Both the position numbers and the translations under genes were made by a program. Of a DNA stretch of 7,087 nt, positions 1 through 4,911 are shown in pieces. The first letter of the stretch is position 1. Each line of letters begins with the position of its first letter. This DNA is from an uncultured Chlorobiaceae bacterium (lineage in GTDB: Bacteria; Bacteroidota; Chlorobiia; Chlorobiales; Chlorobiaceae), in the NCBI GenBank assembly GCA_903917955.1, contig CAIXCO010000143.1, positions 1 through 7,087 of the forward strand. Reading direction: 5' to 3'. The notes beneath the pieces are model-generated. The model was given only the letters and a program-made list of their open reading frames with translations, searched no databases and had not been told where the DNA came from.

Positions 1-105
1 CAAAATGTTACAAAATAGCGGCGAGCAGCAGCAAAAGACAGTACTGCGTACACTAACGCATCGTAATCAGTGATAATAGAATGGTCGCCTTGTAGTGATC
101 CGGAT
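1..105. other. No recognisable feature at the left edge
   Basis: This is the 105 nt after the second DUF2442 stop. I see no terminator hairpin, no start with a ribosome binding site and no RNA gene. A minus-strand frame opening with GTG at 53 runs off the edge but looks like no known protein. Confidence 0.4.
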
Positions 106-348
106 TTAAGCAGGTACAGAGCGATTCCAAAGAGTCTCTGGTGCAATATCGAGATTTCCTGGCCAGACTACAGTGCCATATTGCACAGAAGCCTTGAAGA
201 AGAGTGGAGAGTTGAAGAGTTTGGTAAAGGTTTTTTTGTCGAAAAATGGCTTCATGTCAAATATTCTCCTCTCTCCGTTCTCAAAAACAAGTTCCAGGGT
301 GTAGTCGTTACGAGTTGTTACCGTTATAACATCAAGAAGTTGTTCCAT
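106..348 (-). CDS. DUF2442 family protein (second copy)
   Basis: An 80-residue protein starting MEQLLDVITVTTRNDYTLEL, with a two-strand region, then ERRIFDMKPFFDKKTFTKLF (about residues 26-45) and a GTVVWPGNLDIAPETLW end. The IFDMKP motif, F-x-x-L and the W-P/D-x-x-x-DI-APE-L pattern place it firmly in DUF2442; it is a more canonical member than the copy at 491-736. The two copies are only distantly alike, so this is not a recent duplication. The start at 348 is supported by AAGGAGG. Its DUF4160 partner is reduced to a fragment, leaving it an orphan. If DUF2442 is the protective partner of a DUF4160 toxin, keeping it while the toxin decays would be expected, but that role is inferred. Confidence 0.85.
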   Translation of the reverse strand: MEQLLDVITVTTRNDYTLELVFENGERRIFDMKPFFDKKTFTKLFNSPLFFKASVQYGTVVWPGNLDIAPETLWNRSVPA

Positions 349-353
349 AATAT

Positions 354-360
354 CCTCCTT
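354..360 (-). promoter_or_regulatory. Strong Shine-Dalgarno sequence AAGGAGG of the second DUF2442 gene
   Basis: AAGGAGG lies five nucleotides before the ATG at 348 and touches the stop codon of the truncated DUF4160. It is the best ribosome binding site in the window. It fixes the start and suggests the gene was translationally coupled to the DUF4160 gene before that gene broke. Confidence 0.8.
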
Positions 361-479
361 TATTGAAGTGGTGCGATCCGAAATGGCTCTTCACCGGCGC
401 ATGCAAGTTCCCAGTCAGCCATAAGCTCTTCTCTGTGAATGTCTATCACAAAATCGTAGGCGGCCTGGATGCCTTTATC
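360..479 (-). pseudogene. Truncated DUF4160 C-terminus joined in frame to an RNase III gene fragment
   Basis: The minus strand from 443 to 360 encodes DIHREELMADWELACAGE then EPFRIAPLQ and a TAA. This is clearly the C-terminus of a DUF4160 protein. The last 28 residues, counted from the Ile codon at 446-444, match the intact copy at 748-1017 at 18 positions. Instead of the rest of DUF4160, the upstream side in the same frame encodes DKGIQAAYDFVI, a piece of RNase III, followed by WWG-type filler. The frame is open back to a TGA at 509-507 but has no ATG before MADWEL. I therefore call it a broken gene. It lies between two DUF2442 genes, exactly where a second DUF4160 would be expected, and its TAA sits directly against the Shine-Dalgarno sequence of the next gene. 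Confidence 0.8.
444..479 (-). repeat. 36-nt displaced copy of an rnc segment
   Basis: This stretch matches 1947-1982 inside rnc at 33 of 36 positions on the same strand. The three differences give GAT for GAC and GCC for GCT, both silent, and CAG for AAG, changing Lys to Gln. Outside these bounds similarity falls to chance level. Confidence 0.85.
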
Positions 480-490
480 CCACCAACCAT

Positions 491-736
491 TCAACGGCCT
501 TGTTGATCATTCTGTATGTCCCACACAATCGTATCTGAACTAAAATCTTGTTCGTGAGGCCACATAATTCCATGGTGAGCGGGACGGACGAGGCGAAAAT
601 ATGATACGTCCTCAAGTTCTTTAAATGCGCTACCACGCAGATAGGGTTTAACATCAAAAATACCAGAAACGCCACTACTCGTCACAATATCGATAAGGAA
701 GTTATCCAACGGAACAGCTTTTATGATTTTATCCAT
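491..736 (-). CDS. DUF2442 family protein (first copy)
   Basis: An 81-residue protein with the DUF2442 layout: an N-terminal strand region ending in GIFDVKPYLRGSAFKELED (about residues 25-43), then YFRLVRPAHHGIMWPHEQDF and SSDTIVW near the end. The I-F-D-(V/M)-K-P followed by F-x-x-L and a late W-P/D pattern is the family hallmark. The function is unproven; it is usually regarded as the partner of DUF4160. It starts with ATG at 736, 11 nt after the DUF4160 stop, with AAAGAG-like bases in the gap as a modest ribosome binding site. The last six residues (NDQQGR) look non-conserved. Its stop is immediately followed by the rearranged chimeric segment, so its natural end may have been altered. Confidence 0.82.
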   Translation of the reverse strand: MDKIIKAVPLDNFLIDIVTSSGVSGIFDVKPYLRGSAFKELEDVSYFRLVRPAHHGIMWPHEQDFSSDTIVWDIQNDQQGR

Positions 737-747
737 TTTCGCTCTTT

Positions 748-1017
748 TTATTTTAATGGGTCAATCTTGAAAACAGGTTCACCTGCAACAGCCAATTTCC
801 AGTCAACCATCAAATCTTCCCTATGAATTTCAATCCACGCCTGTACCAGTTTCATCTTGGCTGGTGGCAGACTGCCGATCAGGATTTCACCATCATCAAT
901 GGCTATTGATGCTTGGTGGTCACCGTATTCTGCATGAATATGTGGACGAGAATGCTTTTTATTGTCATAGAAATACATCAATATGAGAACTCCATAAAAC
1001 ATTGAAATTGTAGGCAT
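748..1017 (-). CDS. DUF4160 family protein
   Basis: An 89-residue protein starting MPTISMFYGVLILMYFYDNK, followed by HSRPHIHAEYGDHQASIAID and ending VFKIDPLK. The MPTI-FYG-I-MYF start, the HxPHxHAEYG motif (about residues 22-32) and the W-x-E-x-HREDLMxDW end (about 64-77) identify DUF4160, usually 80-90 residues long. Its molecular role is not established; such genes are common next to DUF2442 genes and are often suspected to be toxin-antitoxin-like. The frame is open up to 1176, but the family's conserved N-terminus begins at the ATG at 1017, so I chose that start. The Shine-Dalgarno sequence is weak. A DUF2442 gene starts 11 nt after its stop, so the two are very probably co-transcribed. 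Confidence 0.85.
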   Translation of the reverse strand: MPTISMFYGVLILMYFYDNKKHSRPHIHAEYGDHQASIAIDDGEILIGSLPPAKMKLVQAWIEIHREDLMVDWKLAVAGEPVFKIDPLK

Positions 1018-1081
1018 GGTATAATTTTCTTGATTATGTTGTCTCTGCTCAATATGGTATTTTCTTCTCCAGCAGGCCCCC

Positions 1082-1087
1082 ATTATA
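1082..1087 (-). promoter_or_regulatory. Possible -10 box (TATAAT) upstream of the DUF4160 gene
   Basis: The minus strand carries a perfect TATAAT 64 nt before the DUF4160 start, inside the 148-nt gap after the DUF433 remnant. No convincing -35 element lies 16-18 nt upstream; the best candidate matches only 2 of 6 positions. The call rests on the -10 match and position alone. Confidence 0.25.
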
Positions 1088-1150
1088 GCTCGGCAAGGGT
1101 TGGGTGAAGTGTACCTTAACCGGTAGACAAAAAGTGCCTGAGTATAAGTT

Positions 1151-1184
1151 GTTAGCCTGACCTGTTTATGCCGCATAGGCTAAC
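1151..1184 (-). repeat. 8-bp inverted repeat across the 3' end of the DUF433 remnant
   Basis: The + strand reads GTTAGCCT (1151-1158), an 18-nt spacer, then AGGCTAAC (1177-1184). The stop codon of the DUF433 remnant lies in the loop. It could form a weak hairpin, but no T run follows on either strand, so a terminator is not supported. It may also be a short end repeat left by a rearrangement. The symmetry is seen; no function can be assigned. Confidence 0.4.
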
Positions 1185-1319
1185 GTAGCGAGAATATCAT
1201 CAATGGTCATACCGCTTCAACCATTCGAGCACGTTTTCTACAGGATAACGCATTCCTCGAATGCAAGCCTTGTCATGGCAGATATTAGGGTTAATCGTGA
1301 TTCGATCATAAGTTTGCAT
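1166..1319 (-). pseudogene. DUF433 antitoxin-like gene, frameshifted and internally deleted
   Basis: The ATG at 1319 has a strong AAGGAG at 1336-1331, 11 nt upstream. The first frame begins MQTYDRITINPNICHDKACI, continues RGMRYPVENVLEWLKR, and then meets TGA at 1202-1200 after YDH, giving 39 residues. The second frame picks up at 1210 as MTIDDILATLAYAA and stops at 1168-1166. Together these are the start and end of a DUF433 protein, normally about 70-80 residues with the pattern DRIxxNPxICxGKPxIRG, then GMTxEEIL, then EDILAALAYAA. The segment between GMT and the final DDIL is missing, and the join is shifted by one frame. DUF433 proteins are usually antitoxin-like partners of a DUF5615 PIN-like protein. 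No such partner follows here. I infer loss of function. Confidence 0.75.
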
Positions 1320-1406
1320 CGTATCAGTTACTCCTTGAAACGTTTATTGAAGAGATTACGCAAGAATTGTTAGTGTTGATGTTTAAGGTAAATCTTGTAG
1401 ATGAAT

Positions 1407-1484
1407 TTAACAATATTTTACCTCTTTGATTTTATACTGCTTGATGATAGATAGAATATCGGGGAATGTCCGGATCTCTGCCAT
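1407..1484 (-). CDS. Unknown 25-residue open frame overlapping the previous stop (TAATG)
   Basis: It starts with the ATG at 1484, sharing one base with the TAA of the preceding frame, and ends with TAA at 1409-1407. The peptide begins MAEIRTFPDILSIIKQYKIK and ends EVKYC. The phrase FPDILSIIKQYKI reads like the first helix of a small helical regulator, and the TAATG overlap is typical of coupled toxin-antitoxin or regulator pairs. It is much too short for a whole domain, so it is either a truncated second gene or a chance open frame. The 354-nt stretch between rnc and the DUF433 remnant holds only this frame and the preceding one. No RNA gene or mobile element is visible there. Confidence 0.25.
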   Translation of the reverse strand: MAEIRTFPDILSIIKQYKIKEVKYC

Positions 1485-1654
1485 TAGTGCGTAACCTCAG
1501 AATTCAAGAGATCCATAAGAGCGCTGTTCACAAAATTACATGTATCCATCTGCAAAACGTGCACTTCGCCGGTTTGCTCATCACGGATATGGACTTCGTG
1601 CACCTGCCAAAGTTCTTTCCGTACTTGGAAGATGCTTGCCAAGCAAACGTAGTC
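1484..1654 (-). pseudogene. Unknown 56-codon open frame just after rnc, probable 3' remnant of a gene
   Basis: Nineteen nucleotides after the rnc stop, an open frame runs from a TAG at 1657-1655 to a TAA at 1486-1484. Read through, it begins DYVCLASIFQVRKELWQVHE and ends NSALMDLLNSEVTH. It has no ATG before a late Met, so it is probably the C-terminal part of a gene whose front has been lost, unless a TTG at its sixth codon is used. The middle looks like protein-coding sequence: an amphipathic, strand-like WQVHEVHIRDEQTGEVHVLQ followed by a helix-like end. Its stop overlaps the next ATG as TAATG, as in coupled gene pairs. I do not recognise the family. Toxin-antitoxin origin is only a guess from the neighbours. 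Confidence 0.4.
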
Positions 1655-1673
1655 CTACTGAGAGAAAAGATTT

Positions 1674-2474
1674 TTAGCTCAGGGTGAGATGAATGCGCTC
1701 CATAGCCTCTTTGGCGGCAAGCTGTTCGGCATCTCTTTTCCGTTGGGCGGTGCCTGTTCCGAGGATCTGGTCGCTGCAGCTTACTGATACGGTAAAGCTC
1801 TTTTCGTGCTCTGCGCCGATTTCGGTTATCACGGTGTACAGTGGAGGGGGCAGATGGTTCGACTGGGTGTGTTCGATGAGGCGGCTTTTATAGTTATGCT
1901 CGGCGGCTACAATCGTCTTGAAATTGACATGTTCAATGATGTGGTGTATCACAAAATCGTAAGCGGCCTTGATGCCTTTGTCGAGATAGATGGCACCGAT
2001 GAGGGATTCGAAGGCGTCGGCAAGGGCTGATTCGCTGCTCCGGATTTTATGATGATTGGCCGATTCGCCGAGGATGAGGTGGTTACCAAGCTGAAGGCTG
2101 CGGGCAAAACCGGCAAGGGATTTGCTGTTGACAATTTTGGCGCGGTTGCTTGAGAGCTCTCCTTCGGCACTTTCGGGAAAGCTTTTGAAAAGGTATTCGG
2201 AAACCAACATGCCGAGTATCGAGTCGCCAAGAAATTCAAGGCGCTGGTTCGATTCGATGGGGCAAGGTGTGGCAGGGTCGTGAACAACCGAGCGGTGAGT
2301 CAGCGCCGTCTGGAAGAGCAGCAGATTGATGCCCGGTTCTCCAATAAGTTGTTGCAAATAAGCAACCGTCTCATCCGAAAGGGCGCACTCTGTTCTGTAA
2401 CTCTTTTCACTCTCATCCGCTCCCAAATCAACCAAGTTTCTCAGCTTTTGCCAAAACTTTTCCAAAGCCAGCAA
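1674..2474 (-). CDS. rnc: Ribonuclease III
   Basis: A 266-residue double-strand-specific endoribonuclease that processes rRNA precursors and other duplex RNAs. The catalytic RNase III domain spans about residues 35-185 and carries the signature NQRLEFLGDSILG, with metal ligands Glu80 and Asp84, and the second motif ALADAFESLIGAIYLD, with Asp153 and Glu156. A double-stranded RNA binding domain follows at about 193-262 (NYKSRLIEHTQ to AAKEAMERI). The position equivalent to E. coli Glu38 is Gln77 here; the four core ligands are intact, so activity is expected. An N-terminal stretch of about 35 residues precedes the catalytic domain. The start is TTG at 2474, with GAGG eight nucleotides upstream inside the fabF stop. 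It is the last gene of the fatty-acid operon, and I see no good terminator after it. Part of it (1947-1982) recurs at 444-479. Confidence 0.95.
   Translation of the reverse strand: MLALEKFWQKLRNLVDLGADESEKSYRTECALSDETVAYLQQLIGEPGINLLLFQTALTHRSVVHDPATPCPIESNQRLEFLGDSILGMLVSEYLFKSFPESAEGELSSNRAKIVNSKSLAGFARSLQLGNHLILGESANHHKIRSSESALADAFESLIGAIYLDKGIKAAYDFVIHHIIEHVNFKTIVAAEHNYKSRLIEHTQSNHLPPPLYTVITEIGAEHEKSFTVSVSCSDQILGTGTAQRKRDAEQLAAKEAMERIHLTLS
1947..1982 (-). repeat. rnc segment with a 36-nt copy at 444-479
   Basis: This part of rnc encodes DKGIKAAYDFVI. The same strand at 444-479 carries a copy matching at 33 of 36 positions and encoding DKGIQAAYDFVI. Similarity ends abruptly on both sides. 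Confidence 0.85.
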
Positions 2475-2482
2475 CGGTACTG

Positions 2483-2487
2483 CCTCA
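2483..2487 (-). promoter_or_regulatory. Shine-Dalgarno sequence TGAGG of rnc, overlapping the fabF stop
   Basis: The minus strand reads TGAGG, in which TGA is the fabF stop codon and GAGG is a ribosome binding site. Eight nucleotides separate GAGG from the TTG at 2474. No ATG or GTG lies in the rnc frame between the upstream in-frame stop at 2513-2511 and this TTG, so this site decides the rnc start. The arrangement suggests that rnc translation is coupled to termination on fabF. Confidence 0.6.
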
Positions 2488-3738
2488 GAGCGATGAACCG
2501 TTCCTGAAAATCAGCGAGCCGTTGTGCCCGCCAAAGCCGAAGCCGTTGTTGAGCGCATATTCGATAGTGCGAGGTCTTGGTGTGTTCGGTGTTACGTCGA
2601 GGTCAACCAGCGGGTCAAGATTGTCAAGATTGATGGTTGGCGGAACAATCTGGTGCTGCATGGCAAGCAGGCAGGCGATCGACTCAACCACTCCGGCAGC
2701 GCCGAGCAGGTGGCCAGTCATCGATTTTGTTGCACTGATGCTGAGCTTGTAGGCGTGCTCACCAAAAACGGTTTTGATTGCTGCAATTTCTGCAACATCA
2801 CCGAGTGGGGTGGAGGTGCCGTGGGTATTGACATAATCAATTTTTTCGGGCGTAATACCTGCCATGGCAAGTGCTGTTCTCATGGCATTGACTGCTCCTA
2901 TGCCTTCAGGGTGCGGTGCAGTGAGGTGATAAGCATCGGCGGTTGCTCCTACACCGACGATTTCGCCGTAGATTTTGGCTCCACGGGCTTTTGCTGATTC
3001 GAGTGTTTCGAGAACGAGCGATCCGGCACCTTCGCCCATGACAAAGCCGTCACGGTCACGGTCGTAAGGACGGGAGGCTTGCTGTGGACGGTCATTGGCC
3101 GTAGAGAGCGCTCTGGCTGAGTTGAAGCCACCAACACTCATCTGCGTTATCGGTGCTTCCGATCCGCCACAAACCATGTAGTCGGCCATACCTGCCTGAA
3201 TGAGCATACAGGCGTCCATGATGGCATGGAGCGATGTTGCACAGGCGGAAGCGGTTGCATAGTTTGGACCCCGGAGTCCGTTGCGGATTGAAATCTGCCC
3301 GGCAGCGATGTCGGGGATAAGCATGGGAATAAAGAAGGGGCTGATTCGTTTCGGGCCACGTTCCAGAAAATTCTTGAACTGCTGCTCGTAGGTGGTCATT
3401 CCTCCAATGCCCGATCCATGCACCACACCGATTCTGAGCGGGTCAATCTCCGTAAGATCAAGCCCGGAATCTTTCAGTGCATGGCCAGCAGCAATAACAG
3501 CATATTGACAGAAGGGATCCATGCGGTCAGCAGATTTTCTGTCGATATGCTCCGAAGCTGTAAATCCTTTAAGTTCGCAGGCAAAGGTTGTCGAAAAATC
3601 GGTTGTATCGAAATAGGTTATAGGCGCGGCTCCACTTTTTCCTTCGTAGAGTGCCTGCCAAAAATCCTCTTTGGTAAGACCTATAGGAGTGAGAACTCCT
3701 ATCCCGGTAACAACTATCCTTTTACGATCCTGAGCCAT
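2485..3738 (-). CDS. fabF: 3-oxoacyl-ACP synthase II (KAS II)
   Basis: A 417-residue condensing enzyme that extends acyl-ACP with malonyl-ACP in each elongation round. The Cys-His-His triad is present: Cys166 in ASACATSLHAI, His306 in NTHGTSTPLGD and His343 in KSMTGHLLGAAG, with the supporting Lys338. GEGAG (residues 235-239) and the C-terminal NNGFGFGGHN loop are family signatures. FabF rather than FabB is favoured by the position after acpP, the 417-residue length and the RIVVTGIGVLTPIG start. I chose the ATG at 3738, giving MAQDRKRI. The frame stays open upstream to 3888, but that extension runs antiparallel in quality to real KAS proteins and overlaps acpP, so I reject it. There is no clear Shine-Dalgarno sequence at this start. 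rnc follows after 10 nt. Confidence 0.97.
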   Translation of the reverse strand: MAQDRKRIVVTGIGVLTPIGLTKEDFWQALYEGKSGAAPITYFDTTDFSTTFACELKGFTASEHIDRKSADRMDPFCQYAVIAAGHALKDSGLDLTEIDPLRIGVVHGSGIGGMTTYEQQFKNFLERGPKRISPFFIPMLIPDIAAGQISIRNGLRGPNYATASACATSLHAIMDACMLIQAGMADYMVCGGSEAPITQMSVGGFNSARALSTANDRPQQASRPYDRDRDGFVMGEGAGSLVLETLESAKARGAKIYGEIVGVGATADAYHLTAPHPEGIGAVNAMRTALAMAGITPEKIDYVNTHGTSTPLGDVAEIAAIKTVFGEHAYKLSISATKSMTGHLLGAAGVVESIACLLAMQHQIVPPTINLDNLDPLVDLDVTPNTPRPRTIEYALNNGFGFGGHNGSLIFRNGSSL

Positions 3739-3793
3739 AGATTTTGATATTAACTGGTTTCCGTTTGCCTGCTTTCCTGTGGGGGGGAATTGC

Positions 3794-4033
3794 TTACTTC
3801 TTTTTGACGATGTAGTCGATAGCCTGCTGTACGGTGCCGATCTTTTCAGCATCTTCATCAGGAATCTGTACGCCGAACTCGCTCTCAAGTTCCATGATCA
3901 GTTCAACGGTATCAAGTGAATCTGCACCGAGATCGTCTGAAAATTTTGATTCCATCTTGATCTGATCTTTGTTGACGCCCATCTTGCTGACGATAATATC
4001 GTATACTTTGTCTTTGATTTCTGCTTCGGTCAT
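3794..4033 (-). CDS. acpP: Acyl carrier protein
   Basis: A 79-residue, strongly acidic protein, typical of AcpP. It carries growing acyl chains as thioesters on a 4'-phosphopantetheine arm and serves FabD, FabH, FabF, FabG and PlsX. The attachment residue is Ser39 in the DDLGADSLDTVELIMELE motif, which begins helix II, the main docking surface for partner enzymes. The C-terminus ends AIDYIVKKK. The start is well supported: the minus strand has AGGAG at 4046-4042, 8 nt before the ATG at 4033, the best Shine-Dalgarno sequence in the fab cluster. That fits a protein needed in excess. fabF follows after a 55-nt gap containing a run of seven C. No anomalies are seen. Confidence 0.98.
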   Translation of the reverse strand: MTEAEIKDKVYDIIVSKMGVNKDQIKMESKFSDDLGADSLDTVELIMELESEFGVQIPDEDAEKIGTVQQAIDYIVKKK

Positions 4034-4062
4034 TGCGTGTTCTCCTGATTAATTGTTGGATG

Positions 4063-4092
4063 TAGATAAAAAAAAATGAAAAAGTTCGACAA
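4063..4092 (-). promoter_or_regulatory. Weak candidate promoter ahead of acpP
   Basis: In the 86-nt fabG-acpP gap the minus strand reads TTGTCG (4092-4087), an 18-nt T-rich spacer that includes a run of nine T (4076-4068), then TATCTA (4068-4063). The match to TTGACA/TATAAT is only 4/6 and 3/6. Support comes mainly from position: it would start a transcript about 20-25 nt before the acpP Shine-Dalgarno region, and acpP usually needs more product than its neighbours. The T run could instead be a weak terminator tail for fabG, but I see no proper hairpin before it. Confidence 0.25.
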
Positions 4093-4119
4093 TATACAAA
4101 GAAAAGAGGCTTGCCCAAA

Positions 4120-4857
4120 TCACATAACCATGCCGCCATTGACGCTGAGAACCTGGCCGGTGATGTAGGAGGATTGGTCGCCGGCCAAAAATGCAACGGC
4201 ATTGGCTACATCCTGCGGTGTGCCAAAGCTGGAGAGCGGGATTGCTTCGAGCATTTTCTGGCGAACTTCATCGGAGAGCGCGTCGGTCATTTTCGAGGAG
4301 ATGAAGCCTGGAGCGACGGCATTGGCCCTGATGTTGCGAGATGAAAGCTCTTTTGCGACCGATTTGGTGAAGGCAATGACGCCTCCCTTCGATGCGGCAT
4401 AGTTGGCTTGGCCAGCATTGCCCATGAGTCCGACGACTGAGGCGATGTTGATGATTGAGCCTGAACGCTGCTTCATCATGATGCGGCTGACCGCCTTGGT
4501 GCAGACAAAGGTTCCTTTCAGGTTGACCGTCAGAACGGCATCCCAATCCTCTTCACTCATCCGCATGAGAAGTCCGTCACGGGTAATCCCTGCATTGTTG
4601 ACAAGGATGTCGATTCTCCCGGTTGCTGCGGCAATGTCGTTGACAACCTTCTGTACGGCTTCGGCGTTGGTGACATCGAGCTCAAAGCAGTAGGCCTTTT
4701 TCCCGAGTTTTTCAACACCTTCGGCGGTCTCCGTCAGCCATTCGGCCTTGATATCGCACACAACAATATCGGCGCCTCTTGCAGCCAGATCAAAAGCGAT
4801 TGCCTGTCCAATTCCACGGGCAGCTCCGGTGATAAGAGCAATTTTTCCTTCAAACAT
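4120..4857 (-). CDS. fabG: 3-oxoacyl-ACP reductase
   Basis: A 245-residue short-chain dehydrogenase/reductase with the standard FabG layout. It reduces 3-ketoacyl-ACP to 3-hydroxyacyl-ACP, the second step of each elongation cycle. Visible motifs are the nucleotide-binding TGAARGIG (residues 10-17), NNAG (87-90), and the catalytic Asn112, Ser140, Tyr153 and Lys157 (YAASK). The closing ITGQVLSVNGGM is typical. The second strand ends in VVCDIK with an Asp at residue 35. In SDR enzymes that position often marks NAD(H) rather than NADP(H) preference, although Arg14 in the glycine loop is also common in NADPH-using FabG. Cofactor choice is therefore open. It starts with ATG at 4857, has no clear Shine-Dalgarno sequence, and lies between fabD and acpP. 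Operon context makes FabG far more likely than another SDR. Confidence 0.96.
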   Translation of the reverse strand: MFEGKIALITGAARGIGQAIAFDLAARGADIVVCDIKAEWLTETAEGVEKLGKKAYCFELDVTNAEAVQKVVNDIAAATGRIDILVNNAGITRDGLLMRMSEEDWDAVLTVNLKGTFVCTKAVSRIMMKQRSGSIINIASVVGLMGNAGQANYAASKGGVIAFTKSVAKELSSRNIRANAVAPGFISSKMTDALSDEVRQKMLEAIPLSSFGTPQDVANAVAFLAGDQSSYITGQVLSVNGGMVM

Positions 4858-4911
4858 GGTTTCTGTCGGTTGATGTTAATGGCTTCGTGCACACAAATAT
4901 GAATACAATTC

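Noticed and set aside
1018..1176. Longer DUF4160 start at 1176 giving 142 residues
   Set aside because: The family's conserved N-terminus MPTI begins at 1017; the upstream part runs through a gap and the DUF433 remnant.
1151..1184. Integron attC site, because of GTTAGCC and GGCTAAC near TAACAAC
   Set aside because: The core boxes do not fit the GTTRRRY/RYYYAAC pattern, the second pair of inner boxes is absent, and no integrase is seen.
1466..1687. Plus-strand open frame of 73 codons
   Set aside because: It is antisense to the more protein-like minus-strand frame at 1484-1654 and overlaps the rnc end; no ribosome binding site or family resemblance.
1657..1692. Terminator just after rnc from CTGAG and CTCAG arms
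   Set aside because: Only five base pairs with a long loop and no T run after it.
3739..3888. Longer FabF start at 3888
   Set aside because: It overlaps acpP coding sequence, adds 50 residues with no resemblance to condensing enzymes, and the normal N-terminus begins at 3738.
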